A DNA stretch of 64,000 nt from CAYFZO01 sp965226235. Lineage in GTDB: Bacteria > Pseudomonadota > Gammaproteobacteria > Poriferisulfidales > Oxydemutatoraceae. Below are positions 15,309 to 24,566 of this stretch, piece by piece. Location of the stretch: NCBI GenBank assembly GCA_965226235.1, contig OZ245335.1, forward strand, positions 682,001 to 746,000, given 5' to 3'. The notes beneath the pieces are model-generated. The model was not told the DNA's origin. It searched no databases and saw nothing but the letters and a program-made list of their open reading frames with translations. Both the position numbers and the translations under genes were made by a program. Within the stretch, counting starts at the first letter, position 1. Each line of letters starts with the position of its first letter.

Positions 15309-16778
15309 TCAGCGGCGCGAGAGCCAATTGCCACTGCGGATCCAATGAGCCAGGATGCAGCCAGCTACCAGCAGCACTGACAGGACCAGTATCGGCAGAT
15401 CGCCCCAGCTCGCGTACGGCGTCGCACCGCTTCTCGGATGAATGAAACCGGTGATGAGCTGCTCCGTGAATTGCCGCGACCTTGCGACAATGTTGCCGCG
15501 GTGGTCAATCAGGGCCGAGATGCCGGTGCTGGTCGCCCTGGCCATGGGGCGCCCGGTTTCCAAGGTACGCAGCCGCGCGATCTGCAGGTGCTGATGCGGT
15601 GCCAGCGAATCGCCAAACCAGGAGTCATTGCTGACGTTGACCAGGTAATCGGCCGATGGCAGTGCGTCCCTGACCTCGTTGGCAAACGACACTTCATAGC
15701 AAATCGAAACACCGACGTCGTGTTCGCCAATCCGTAGCAACGGCACGCCGTCCCCCGCCTGCAAGTCGGACATCGGGATCAGGATCAGCGAATCGACGAG
15801 ACGCAACAGGCCGCGCAATGGAAAGTACTCACCCAAGGGCACCAGGTGGCGTTTGCGATAAACCTGCGGGGGCTGTCCCACCTTGACGAGGGCGTTATAG
15901 ACATGGCCGTCCGGCTCTCGCACGAAGGCCCCCAGAACAAACTCTCCTCCCGCCTGCCTGATCGGATCGTACACCGGTGACAACGCGCCGTCTTGCTCGA
16001 GGAGATCGTAATAAGCGGGCAAGGCGGTTTCCGGCCACAGGACCAGGTCGGCGCCGACGGCGGCACGCGACAATTTGCGATAAATATCCAGGATGCGCTC
16101 GAAGGTATCGCGATTGAACTTGACGTCCTGCGTGATATTGGCCTGTACGAGCGCTACTTCCACGGGGTCGCCGCTGGGTTCCGTCCACTCGAGCAAAGAC
16201 AACGCCGACGCACCCACCAAGGCTACGGAAAAAACGGCGCCTGCCGTGATACGCGAAGCACGCGATGCAATCATCCACGTCATGCACCCGGCGAGAAACA
16301 CCGCAAGCCACGATCCACCGATACCACCCACTACCGGCAGCACCCCGGCAAGCGGCGTCCCTACCATCGCTTGACCGACGAAATTCCAGGGAAACCCCGT
16401 GAACAGGGTGCCGCGCACGTATTCGCCCAGCGTCCACAGCGACGGATACAGGAACAGGTACAGGCAGGCTCCCTGAACGCGCTTCGCCAGGCAGGAAACC
16501 AGTCCGGCCAGAAGCGCGAAATAAACCGCGAGAACGGCGGCAAAAACGACCGCGGCGGCGGCGGCCAGTGCCGCCGGTGCCTGGCCAAAGTCATGCAGGC
16601 TTTGGTAAACCCAGTAAAAACTGCTGCCGAAATGCGCGAGACCCAATACCCAGCCAGCGAGTGCCGCTTGCCGCGGTGTCTGCGAGCGCCACCACCACAG
16701 CGTCGCCGCCGGCACCAGCACCGCCAACGGAAACCAGGAAAGTGGCGCATAGGCGGCGGTCAAGGCGACCCCGGCCAA
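15309..16778 (-). CDS. lnt: Apolipoprotein N-acyltransferase
   Basis: An inner-membrane enzyme that adds the third acyl chain to lipoproteins. Several N-terminal membrane segments are followed by a nitrilase-type periplasmic domain. The catalytic Glu lies in LVLWPETALPAYYD, the Lys in YRKRHLVPLGEYFP and the Cys in VGVSICYEVSF. The earliest standard start is TTG at 16778 (489 residues). An open, hydrophobic frame continues upstream to the corC stop (about 14 residues more), so the true start may be a non-ATG codon near 16812-16820. It lies downstream of corC, as in many gammaproteobacteria. Confidence 0.95.
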   Translation of the reverse strand: MAGVALTAAYAPLSWFPLAVLVPAATLWWWRSQTPRQAALAGWVLGLAHFGSSFYWVYQSLHDFGQAPAALAAAAAVVFAAVLAVYFALLAGLVSCLAKRVQGACLYLFLYPSLWTLGEYVRGTLFTGFPWNFVGQAMVGTPLAGVLPVVGGIGGSWLAVFLAGCMTWMIASRASRITAGAVFSVALVGASALSLLEWTEPSGDPVEVALVQANITQDVKFNRDTFERILDIYRKLSRAAVGADLVLWPETALPAYYDLLEQDGALSPVYDPIRQAGGEFVLGAFVREPDGHVYNALVKVGQPPQVYRKRHLVPLGEYFPLRGLLRLVDSLILIPMSDLQAGDGVPLLRIGEHDVGVSICYEVSFANEVRDALPSADYLVNVSNDSWFGDSLAPHQHLQIARLRTLETGRPMARATSTGISALIDHRGNIVARSRQFTEQLITGFIHPRSGATPYASWGDLPILVLSVLLVAGCILAHWIRSGNWLSRR

Positions 16779-16816
16779 TGCATGCAGAACCAGAACTCTG
16801 GGGCGGCAAGAAATAA

Positions 16817-17656
16817 TCAGCCGAGCCTTTTTCGCATCAATAACGAATGGATACGGCGGTTGTCGGCACGCACAACCTCAAAGACACAATTGTTGATCTC
16901 TATACTCTCCCCGCGCTTCGGAAGATGCCCCAAGGTGTTCGCGACCAGACCGCCGATGGTATCGGAAGAACCGTTTGACAGCTTGGTCTCGAAGTGTTGG
17001 TTGAAATCATCCAGTGGCATGATTGCCTTGACGTGAAACCCTCCGTTGTCGTCCGGAAATACATAGTTGTCCTCGACGTCATACTCATCGGTGATATCGC
17101 CGACGATCTGCTCCAGCACATCTTCTATGGTGACCAGCCCGGACACGCCGCCGTACTCATCGACCACGATCGCCAGGTGGTTGCGGTTTTTCCGGAATTC
17201 ATCGAGCAGCACCTTGAGTCGTTTGCTCTCGGGCACAATGACCGCAGGACGCAAATAATCGTTGATATCAAAGGAACGCTTGTCGCGTTTTTCGAAAAAA
17301 CGCAGCAAATCCTTGGCGTGAAGCACACCGTACACCGTGTCCTGCGTATCGCCGACCACCGGGAACCGCGAATGTGAGCCTTCGGTCACCATCTCCAGAA
17401 TCTGTTCCTCGGTAGCGCCCCTGCGGATGTGCTTCATCTGCGACCGGGGAATCATGATATCGCGCACGCGCAGATCTCCGACGGAAAACACGCCTTCGAT
17501 CATCGGCAACAGGTCGAGGTTCAGCACGCCTTCATCGGCGGCACGTTTCAGCATCGCAATCAGGCTGTGCAGATTGCGCGGACGCAGGCAAAACATGCCT
17601 GGAAGACACCGCAGCGAGAGTCTTCCTGGAGGCTCTTCCCTGGAAGAATCACTCAT
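16817..17656 (-). CDS. corC: CorC-type CBS-domain protein
   Basis: A 279-residue cytoplasmic protein of the CorC/YbeX family, associated with magnesium and cobalt export and, in the ybeX-ybeY-ybeZ group, with ribosome-related functions. A short N-terminal part is followed by two CBS motifs (VRDIMIPRSQMKHI; NHLAIVVDEYGGVSGLVTIE) and a C-terminal transporter-associated CorC_HlyC domain (SSDTIGGLVANTLGHLPKRG). The start overlaps the ybeY stop by eight bases. The membrane DUF21 domain found in longer relatives is absent, as expected for CorC. Confidence 0.94.
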   Translation of the reverse strand: MSDSSREEPPGRLSLRCLPGMFCLRPRNLHSLIAMLKRAADEGVLNLDLLPMIEGVFSVGDLRVRDIMIPRSQMKHIRRGATEEQILEMVTEGSHSRFPVVGDTQDTVYGVLHAKDLLRFFEKRDKRSFDINDYLRPAVIVPESKRLKVLLDEFRKNRNHLAIVVDEYGGVSGLVTIEDVLEQIVGDITDEYDVEDNYVFPDDNGGFHVKAIMPLDDFNQHFETKLSNGSSDTIGGLVANTLGHLPKRGESIEINNCVFEVVRADNRRIHSLLMRKRLG

Positions 17657-18170
17657 CGGGCAAATGGCTGCTCTGCTGGCATGGGGTCGGGAAACCCAGC
17701 CGGATTAGAATGTCTGCCTCCAGGGCCTCCATGCAGCGCGCACTGCTGGCTTCCTCATGGTCGTAGCCTTGCAGGTGAAGCATGCCGTGGACGAACAAGT
17801 GCGCCCAGTGGGCGGTGACTTCCTTTCCCTGTCGACACGCTTCGGCAACGACAAGCGGCGCCGCGATGACAATATCGCCCAGCGGGCACGGTTCGCTGCC
17901 GTCATCCGGTAAAGACACTGCATCGCAGGCGAAAGACAATACGTTGGTAGGACCGCAACGGCCACGATAGCGCTGGTTCAACTCGGCGGATTCGTCATTG
18001 CCGACCACCCGCACGCAGATCTCGGATGGCCTGCCGATGCAGTCGTCACTCACCAGGGCTTCTCCGGCCCAGCACTGGAAGTCGGACGGTGTCGGCACCC
18101 TGGCGTCATGCGAAACCTCCGCGGCCATCTGCAAAACAACTGCAACCGGGGTGCCTGGATTATTTGTCAT
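17649..18170 (-). CDS. ybeY: Endoribonuclease / rRNA maturation factor YbeY
   Basis: A 173-residue metalloprotein with the family zinc motif HLFVHGMLHLQGYDHEE (H-x3-H-x5-H). YbeY takes part in 16S rRNA 3' maturation and ribosome quality control. PTNVLSFACD and GDIVIAAPLV are further family landmarks. It overlaps phoH upstream by 11 bases and corC downstream by 8, so all three are likely co-translated. Confidence 0.96.
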   Translation of the reverse strand: MTNNPGTPVAVVLQMAAEVSHDARVPTPSDFQCWAGEALVSDDCIGRPSEICVRVVGNDESAELNQRYRGRCGPTNVLSFACDAVSLPDDGSEPCPLGDIVIAAPLVVAEACRQGKEVTAHWAHLFVHGMLHLQGYDHEEASSARCMEALEADILIRLGFPTPCQQSSHLPDE

Positions 18171-19179
18171 AAGATTCGTACGCGCAAATGATACGGCGCA
18201 CCAGGGTGTGGCGCATCACGTCGTGGGAACTGAAATGGACGAACTTTGCTTCCTGCATCCCGCCGAGCACCTGCATCACGTGCTTCAACCCGGACCGCTT
18301 GCCATCGGCGAGGTCGATCTGGGTAATATCGCCGGTTATCACGGCTTTTGAACCGAACCCGATGCGCGTCAAAAACATTTTCATCTGCTCGACGGTGGTG
18401 TTTTGCGCCTCATCGAGGATGAGAAAAGACCGGTTCAGAGAACGTCCGCGCATATAGGCAAGCGGCGCGATTTCAATCACGTTCTTTGCAATCAGCCGGT
18501 TGACGCTAGAGGACCCCATGGTTTCATACAACGCGTCGTACATCGGCTTGAGGTATGGATCGATTTTCTGCGTCAGGTCGCCGGGCAAAAAGCCAAGACG
18601 CTCACCCGCCTCCACCGCCGGTCTGACCAGCACCAGTTTCTCTACCCGTTTTTGCTGCAGGCACTCCATGGCGGCAGCCACCGCGAGATAGGTCTTCCCG
18701 GTGCCCGCCGGGCCAATTCCAAACGTCAGGTCATAGTTGCGGATGCTGGTCAAATAATCGGCCTGGGCCGCGCCTTTCGCCCTGATGTGGTGCTGATCGA
18801 TCTGCACCGGGGCGGTTTCGTCCGCAGCTCCCGAGGCGATCCGTTGCAGGTTCGAGTCCTGCAGGTAGCAATGCACTCCGTCCGAAGTCAATTCTTCGTC
18901 CTCGGTCGTTGCGTATAACGCCTGGATAACCTTCATGGTGGTACGGCTCGCTCGTTCATCTGCACCAGATATCGAAAAGCAGTTGCCGCGGTTGTGTATC
19001 TGCACCCCGAGACGACGCTCGATCTGTTGCAGATGTTGATTCAGCGGGCCACAGAGGTTGGCCAACCGAGGATTGTCGGCTGGTTCAAGCACCAGGGAGA
19101 AGCTACGACGGCGATCGGTCAATAGTGGAACCGGTTCACAAGCATGGCTGGCATTATATACCATGCGGCGGCGGATCAT
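18160..19179 (-). CDS. ybeZ: PhoH-family ATPase (YbeZ)
   Basis: A PhoH-like P-loop protein with Walker A GPAGTGKTYLAVAAA, then LVRPAVEAGERLGFLPGDL and Walker B FLILDEAQNTTVEQMKMFL. PhoH partners are usually YbeY, and the two genes overlap here. The open frame extends to 19314 but would overlap miaB; the ATG at 19179 (or a second at 19164) gives the usual family length of about 340 residues. The N-terminal part matches the KH-like region of YbeZ (LCGPLNQHLQQIERRLGVQI). No ribosome site decides between the two starts. Confidence 0.92.
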   Translation of the reverse strand: MIRRRMVYNASHACEPVPLLTDRRRSFSLVLEPADNPRLANLCGPLNQHLQQIERRLGVQIHNRGNCFSISGADERASRTTMKVIQALYATTEDEELTSDGVHCYLQDSNLQRIASGAADETAPVQIDQHHIRAKGAAQADYLTSIRNYDLTFGIGPAGTGKTYLAVAAAMECLQQKRVEKLVLVRPAVEAGERLGFLPGDLTQKIDPYLKPMYDALYETMGSSSVNRLIAKNVIEIAPLAYMRGRSLNRSFLILDEAQNTTVEQMKMFLTRIGFGSKAVITGDITQIDLADGKRSGLKHVMQVLGGMQEAKFVHFSSHDVMRHTLVRRIICAYESYDK

Positions 19180-19238
19180 ACGCCTGGGTCGTCGCTGTGC
19201 CGACGATCCTGCGCGAAGACAGGCAACCGGCCAGACCT

Positions 19239-20567
19239 TCAGGCAATCTGGCTCCCCCGCAGGCAGTTGGGAAGCGCCGCGGTGATCTGCAAATCCACAA
19301 ACCGACCGATGCAATCCTGTTCGTCTGCCCTGAAATTAACCACCCGGTTGTTCTCGGTGCGACCGCACAACTCGTCCCTGTTTTTCTTCGACACCCCTTC
19401 GACAAGAACACGCTGAACGGTGCCAACCATTTGCCGGGAGAACTCCGCCGCGTTTTCCCCGAGACGCCGTTGCAGGATTTCCAGCCGCTGCTTCTTGACG
19501 ACCAGCCGGGTATCGTCCGGCAAGGCGGCCGCCGGCGTGCCCGGGCGGGTGCTGTAGATAAAGCTGAACGATTGATCGAATTTCACCGCATCGACCAAAT
19601 CCAGTGTCTTTTGAAAGTCGTCTTCGGTTTCACCTGGGAATCCGACGATGAAGTCCGACGAAACCGGGATACCCGGCCTGATCCTGCGTAGCTTGCGGAT
19701 AATGGATTTGTACTCCATGGCCGTGTAGCCGCGTTTCATCGCCGCGAGCACCCGGTCGGAGCCGCTTTGCACCGGCAGGTGGACGTGGCTGACCAGTTGG
19801 GGAATATCGGCATAGGCTTCGATCAGACCGTCCGTGAACTCGATCGGATGGGAGGAGGTATAGCGGATGCGCTCGATGCCATCCAAAGCCGCGACGTAAT
19901 ACAGCAGCAGTGCAAAATCGACAGGTTGCCGATCTGCAGAAACGTTGCGGTACGCGTTGACGTTTTGACCCAGCAGCACCACTTCCCTGACGCCGCCAGC
20001 CGCCAACTGACGCACCTCTCGCAGAATCCCCGCAAGATCGCGGCTGACTTCCTCGCCGCGCGTATAAGGCACCACGCAAAACGAACAGTACTTGCTGCAC
20101 CCTTCCATAATCGACACGTAGGCGGTCGGGCCGGTGATCTTCGGCTCGGGCAGTCGGTCAAATTTCTCGATCTGCGGAAATGAAACATCGACCAGGTGCC
20201 GGTCGCCGCGGATCGCGGCATCGTACATCCGCGGCAACCGGTGCAGGGTTTGAGGGCCAAACACAATATCGACGCAGGGTGCCCGCCGCTGCAGATTCTC
20301 TCCTTCCTGGCTCGCGACACAACCTCCGACGCCGATGACAAGCTCGGGGTTGTGCTGCTTGAGCGCGCGCCAGCGACCCAACTCCGAAAATACCTTTTCC
20401 TGGGCCTTTTCACGCACCGAGCAGGTATTCATCAGCAACAGGTCGGCTTCTTCCGGCGCATCGGCCGCCTCCATGCCATGCGATTCGCGCAGCACATCAA
20501 GCATCTTGCCGGAATCATATTCGTTCATCTGGCAACCGTAGGTTTTGACGTAAACTTTTTTAGCCAT
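19239..20567 (-). CDS. miaB: tRNA-2-methylthio-N6-dimethylallyladenosine synthase MiaB
   Basis: A 442-residue radical-SAM methylthiotransferase that adds the 2-methylthio group to i6A37 of tRNAs. The N-terminal UPF0004 domain holds the first cluster cysteines (TYGCQMNEYDS, MNTCSVREKAQ, GVGGCVASQEG). The radical SAM cluster is CSKYCSFC at about residue 155. A C-terminal TRAM domain ends the protein. It lies 27 bases after the stop of the WbpM-like gene and 59 bases before phoH, so it may be read through from the sugar cluster. Confidence 0.97.
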   Translation of the reverse strand: MAKKVYVKTYGCQMNEYDSGKMLDVLRESHGMEAADAPEEADLLLMNTCSVREKAQEKVFSELGRWRALKQHNPELVIGVGGCVASQEGENLQRRAPCVDIVFGPQTLHRLPRMYDAAIRGDRHLVDVSFPQIEKFDRLPEPKITGPTAYVSIMEGCSKYCSFCVVPYTRGEEVSRDLAGILREVRQLAAGGVREVVLLGQNVNAYRNVSADRQPVDFALLLYYVAALDGIERIRYTSSHPIEFTDGLIEAYADIPQLVSHVHLPVQSGSDRVLAAMKRGYTAMEYKSIIRKLRRIRPGIPVSSDFIVGFPGETEDDFQKTLDLVDAVKFDQSFSFIYSTRPGTPAAALPDDTRLVVKKQRLEILQRRLGENAAEFSRQMVGTVQRVLVEGVSKKNRDELCGRTENNRVVNFRADEQDCIGRFVDLQITAALPNCLRGSQIA

Positions 20568-20594
20568 GCATCGATAATGAGGCCCCTGCCCCGC

Positions 20595-22493
20595 TCATGA
20601 ACCCGCCACAGAAAGCTGATTATAACGCCCGGCAGAGGAGGAAGCCGCTGCGCTAAAGACCAGGCGACGGACTTCATCGGCGCGCCTGTCGAGGATCGCT
20701 CGGTCGATTTCATCGAGCAACGCGACCAGTTCCGGCCATTCGGGAGGCTGGTTCTGCAGTTGCATGATCTTGGCGTGTTCCGTTTCCAGCACCCGGCTGT
20801 CGGTCAACAACTCTTCCTTGAGTTTTTCCCCAGGCCGAAGCCCGGTATAACGGATTTCAATATCTCCCTCCGGGTGCTCGGCATCCTTGACCTGCAAGCC
20901 ACTCAGGCGAATCATGTTGCTTGCCAGTTCTCCAATGCGCACGGGCTCTCCCATATCGAGTACGAAGAGCTCGCCTCCTGCCGCCATCGCCCCGGCCTGT
21001 ATAACCAACTCGACTGCCTCACCGACGGTCATGAAGTAACGCGTCGCTTCGGGGTCGGTCACGGTCAAATGCCTGCCTTCCTTGATCTGCCGACGAAACA
21101 ACGGCACGACCGACCCGGACGAATCGAGCACGTTGCCAAATCGCACGGCGCTGAACCGGGTGCGGTGCGGCTGGAAGCGGGACAAGCCCTGGAATATCAT
21201 TTCGGCAAGCCGCTTGCTCGCGCCCATGACGCTGCTGGGGTTGACCGCTTTATCGGTGGATATCAGCACGACCGTAGCCACCCCTGCTGCCAATGCGGCT
21301 TCGGCAACCATCCGCGTACCCTGCATATTGTTGCGGACACCCTCGACGACGTTATCCTCTACGATGGGAACGTGCTTGTAGGCGGCAGCGTGGTACAGGG
21401 TATCGATCGAATGTTCGCTTAGCACCTTGTCGACCAGCGGGCGGTCGATCACCGACCCCAGCATCGGTGCCAGCGTGAACGAAGCTTCGTTCCCTTCACG
21501 CAAGGTGTGCTCGATCCGGTACAAGGCGCTCTCGGACTGCTCCAGTATGACCAGCTTCCGTGGCGACAGCCTGGCGATCTGGCAACATAACTCCGAGCCG
21601 ATCGACCCACCGGCACCGGTTACCAACACGTTTTTCCCGGCGACATTCGCCCTGAGCAGATCACTTCGCGGCGGCACTGGATCGCGACCGAGCAAATCCT
21701 CTACATCGATCTGCTGAAAACTTTCCAGGCTGAACCTGCCTTGCGCCAACTCCGACATCGGCGGCAGTACCCGAACCCGCACCGCATAGGGTTCAAGCTT
21801 ACGTATCAATCGGCTACGCTCGCTCTTGGAAAGAAACGGAATCGCAACCAGCACCTCCTGCACACCGTGACGCCGCATGACGGCAGGGAAGTGCTCCGGG
21901 GGATAGACCCGCAAACCGGCAACGTAGCGTCCGTGCAGCGAGGAGGCGTCGTCAATAAACGCTACCGGAGATACGTCGGGACTATATTGCAGCGCCGTTG
22001 CCAGTTGTGCTCCGGCGTTCCCGGCACCGTAAATCGCGATGCGTGTACCGGAGACACGTTTCATGAACCGGTGCACGACCAGACGGCTGACACCCACAAA
22101 CATGAATGCCAGCAGGCCATAAATAAAAACCACCGAGCGTGGCAAATCCGTGACACGCAGCAGCAAAGCGGTGACGCCCCAGGCTAATACTGCCAGTGAA
22201 ACGCCCTTGGCAACCACCCACAATACCTGGTACCCCAGATGGCGTACCACCACACGGTACAAGCCGATATAAGCAAAGAGCGGCAGGGCCACCAGCGGGG
22301 AGATGACAAACAACACCCCCCACTTCCCGGTCAGGCCAACCGGCTCACCGAGCCGTAGCCAGAACGCGAGCCACAACGACAGCGGCACTACGATCGCATC
22401 GAAAGAGGCGGCGATCGACACTTTCCCTCTGCCCGGCAGACCGGTGAGCCATGCGGTCGCCGCCGCCACCACGCTGTCCACTGAAAACTTCAC
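20595..22493 (-). CDS. WbpM/CapD-like nucleotide-sugar 4,6-dehydratase
   Basis: A 632-residue membrane protein. Four N-terminal hydrophobic segments are followed by a Rossmann region (YGAGNAGAQLATALQYSP) and a C-terminal extended SDR domain with TGAGGSIGSELCCQIA. The catalytic area is STDKAVNPSSVMGASKRLAE, where the usual tyrosine is replaced by Met as in WbpM/FlaA1 relatives. Such enzymes convert UDP-GlcNAc to a 4-keto-6-deoxy sugar for O-antigen. A GTG start at 22493 overlaps the upstream gene stop as GTGA; the longer frame to 22583 would overlap that gene by 94 bases and is unlikely. The exact product sugar is unknown. Confidence 0.9.
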   Translation of the reverse strand: MKFSVDSVVAAATAWLTGLPGRGKVSIAASFDAIVVPLSLWLAFWLRLGEPVGLTGKWGVLFVISPLVALPLFAYIGLYRVVVRHLGYQVLWVVAKGVSLAVLAWGVTALLLRVTDLPRSVVFIYGLLAFMFVGVSRLVVHRFMKRVSGTRIAIYGAGNAGAQLATALQYSPDVSPVAFIDDASSLHGRYVAGLRVYPPEHFPAVMRRHGVQEVLVAIPFLSKSERSRLIRKLEPYAVRVRVLPPMSELAQGRFSLESFQQIDVEDLLGRDPVPPRSDLLRANVAGKNVLVTGAGGSIGSELCCQIARLSPRKLVILEQSESALYRIEHTLREGNEASFTLAPMLGSVIDRPLVDKVLSEHSIDTLYHAAAYKHVPIVEDNVVEGVRNNMQGTRMVAEAALAAGVATVVLISTDKAVNPSSVMGASKRLAEMIFQGLSRFQPHRTRFSAVRFGNVLDSSGSVVPLFRRQIKEGRHLTVTDPEATRYFMTVGEAVELVIQAGAMAAGGELFVLDMGEPVRIGELASNMIRLSGLQVKDAEHPEGDIEIRYTGLRPGEKLKEELLTDSRVLETEHAKIMQLQNQPPEWPELVALLDEIDRAILDRRADEVRRLVFSAAASSSAGRYNQLSVAGS

Positions 22494-23572
22494 GTAGCGT
22501 CCGTGTGACGCGCGATAAACAAAGCGGAGACGACCAGCGGCGCCAGCGCAACGATGGCAGCGAAGGCGCCCGCCTCTGGCCACAGCGCGGCGACCACGGC
22601 GAACGGCAGCAACCAGAAAAGGTTGACGCCGGCGGTAGCGAACACAACGCTGCAGTGCGCGTTGGCCCTTGAGGCACGCGGCGAGAACGCGATGGTTTCA
22701 ACCGCTTGCAGGGTGCGCACCAGCCTCTGGTAAGCGTGTTGCCTGTGTGCCCGAAACAGGTTTTCTCCGGCGAGCATGCGCAGCACCAGGGTGACGCTTG
22801 CGTCGACAAAGAATACGCCGAGCAAAATCAGCCAGCACCATACGTTCACGCCCATCATCTCACCGACACTGGAACTGATCAGGGCGAACTGTGCCAGCAG
22901 TATGCCGAGAAAGCCGCTGGCGGCATCACCCATGAAAATCTTTGCGGGTGGCCAGTTCCACACCAGGAAACCGAGCACGGTGACGGCGAGCAACGCCAGG
23001 TAAGGTATCAACCCGTGTCCCGGCGCGGCAATCGAAAGCATGACCAAGGCACCGATCGCGACGCTGATCGTTTCGACCGCCGCGATGCCATCGATGCCGT
23101 CCATGAAATTAAAAAGATTCAGGCACCACACCATGGCAATGACCGCGAATACCCCTCCAACCCAGCCCAAGTCAATCATCCACGGCCCCAGCGGGATATG
23201 CGGGGTGCCGAAATGCACGACGCAAAGAGCCGCAGCCATAAAATGCGGGATCATCCTCGCCGGTGGCGACAAACCACGGTGGTCGTCAATCCAGCCCGTC
23301 AGTGCCACCATCCCTGCGGTAAGACAGATCACTGCTACATCAATGGGTGTCAGCGTGGAAAAGTCCCGCGAAGTCATCCCGAACAAGATCATGGATGCCA
23401 GGAGGAACACGGCAACGACCACCAGCCCACCGCCGCGCGGCGTCGGATCGATATGCGAACTGCGGTAATTGGGCCTGTCGACAATACCCCTGGATAAAGC
23501 GTAATCGCGCATCATGCCGACCCCCAGGAGCGTCATCGAAAACGCCACGATCAACACTGCAACAGTCAGCAC
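22490..23572 (-). CDS. Undecaprenyl-phosphate sugar-1-phosphate transferase (WecA/WbpL family)
   Basis: A 360-residue polytopic membrane enzyme of glycosyltransferase family 4. It transfers a HexNAc-1-phosphate to undecaprenyl phosphate, the first step of O-antigen unit assembly. Landmarks are NFMDGIDGIAAVET and FMGDAASGFLGILLAQ, plus HRQHAYQRL in the last cytoplasmic loop (histidine motif). Roughly ten hydrophobic segments are present. The stop overlaps the downstream WbpM-like gene start. A WbpL-like role (FucNAc or QuiNAc transfer) is suggested by the neighbouring epimerase but not proven. Confidence 0.92.
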   Translation of the reverse strand: MLTVAVLIVAFSMTLLGVGMMRDYALSRGIVDRPNYRSSHIDPTPRGGGLVVVAVFLLASMILFGMTSRDFSTLTPIDVAVICLTAGMVALTGWIDDHRGLSPPARMIPHFMAAALCVVHFGTPHIPLGPWMIDLGWVGGVFAVIAMVWCLNLFNFMDGIDGIAAVETISVAIGALVMLSIAAPGHGLIPYLALLAVTVLGFLVWNWPPAKIFMGDAASGFLGILLAQFALISSSVGEMMGVNVWCWLILLGVFFVDASVTLVLRMLAGENLFRAHRQHAYQRLVRTLQAVETIAFSPRASRANAHCSVVFATAGVNLFWLLPFAVVAALWPEAGAFAAIVALAPLVVSALFIARHTDAT

Positions 23573-23590
23573 TTCAGCCTCCGACGCATA

Positions 23591-24535
23591 TCAGCACAAC
23601 GCCTTTGCCGTACGTTCGATACCATCGATAAAACTGCAGGGAGGCTCCCAGTTCAGCAACTCGCGGGTCTTGTCCATATCTACGCGCAAATCTCCGCACA
23701 GGCGGCTGATCGTGTCAGCCTGACCAAACGCTGCACCCGCCAGGCGCAGCAGGGTCACCGGGCAAGGCACAAGCCATACTTTACACTGCATCGCCGCCGC
23801 CAGCGCACGTAGCAACCCCGGTGTCGATACATCCTCCCCGTCACACACGAGAAACACCTCCCCCGCCGCAGCCGGATGCACCAGGCATACCCTGATCAGA
23901 TCACAAAGATTGAATACGTTCACCAGACTACGTCGGTTGGCAACCGAAGCAAGAGGCAACGGCCAACCGCTTTTCACCACACGCATCATTGAATGAAAGT
24001 TGCCTTTGACCCCGGGGCCGTAAACCAGCGGCGGCCTGATCACCGCTACCTGTAACCCGGTCTGCCTGCCAATTGCGAACAGCGCGGATTCCGTGTCTCG
24101 CTTGGTGCGCGCGTACGCTTCATGCGTTCGTGTCGGTACGTCGCCAGCGGTAAAGGCAGACGCGCTCGTAGCTTCGCCGTTGACCTTGATGGTACTGATA
24201 TACACCAATCGCTTGACTGCGTGTTCGGAGCAGGCGCGCGCGAACTCCACACTGGCTTCGACGTTCACACGCTGGTACTCATCGGCATCCGACGAAGACC
24301 GCTGCTTCATGTGCACCCGCGCCACGAGATGCACGGCAACGTCGACCCCTTCCAGGGCCTGGTCCCACTCTGCACGGTGAGCGATATCGGAGCACTCGAA
24401 GTACCGGATGCCTGGCAACGGCGTTGCCCGGGCATTGCGAATGATCGCGTGGACCTGATACCCCGCCTCCGACAGCGCACTCAACAAATGCCCGCCGATA
24501 AAGCCGCTGGCACCGGTGACCGCTACATGAGGCAT
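23591..24535 (-). CDS. NAD-dependent sugar epimerase/dehydratase (WbpV-like)
   Basis: A 314-residue extended SDR protein. The nucleotide-binding TGASGFIGGHLLSAL lies at the N-terminus. The catalytic Tyr-x3-Lys appears in AYARTKRDTESAL, with the serine in VYISTIKVNGE. VIRPPLVYGPGVKGNF is a typical substrate-side motif. In O-antigen clusters, proteins of this type between a GalE-like gene and a WbpL-like transferase reduce or epimerise UDP-4-keto sugars (UDP-QuiNAc or UDP-FucNAc synthesis). Substrate is inferred from context only. It lies 18 bases before the transferase gene. Confidence 0.85.
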   Translation of the reverse strand: MPHVAVTGASGFIGGHLLSALSEAGYQVHAIIRNARATPLPGIRYFECSDIAHRAEWDQALEGVDVAVHLVARVHMKQRSSSDADEYQRVNVEASVEFARACSEHAVKRLVYISTIKVNGEATSASAFTAGDVPTRTHEAYARTKRDTESALFAIGRQTGLQVAVIRPPLVYGPGVKGNFHSMMRVVKSGWPLPLASVANRRSLVNVFNLCDLIRVCLVHPAAAGEVFLVCDGEDVSTPGLLRALAAAMQCKVWLVPCPVTLLRLAGAAFGQADTISRLCGDLRVDMDKTRELLNWEPPCSFIDGIERTAKALC

Positions 24536-24566
24536 GCTGTCGAGTAACGGTGCGACGGCAACCTGG

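Noticed and set aside
19180..19314. Upstream extension of phoH
   Set aside because: It would overlap miaB by 76 bases and adds residues unlike the family; ATG 19179 gives normal length.
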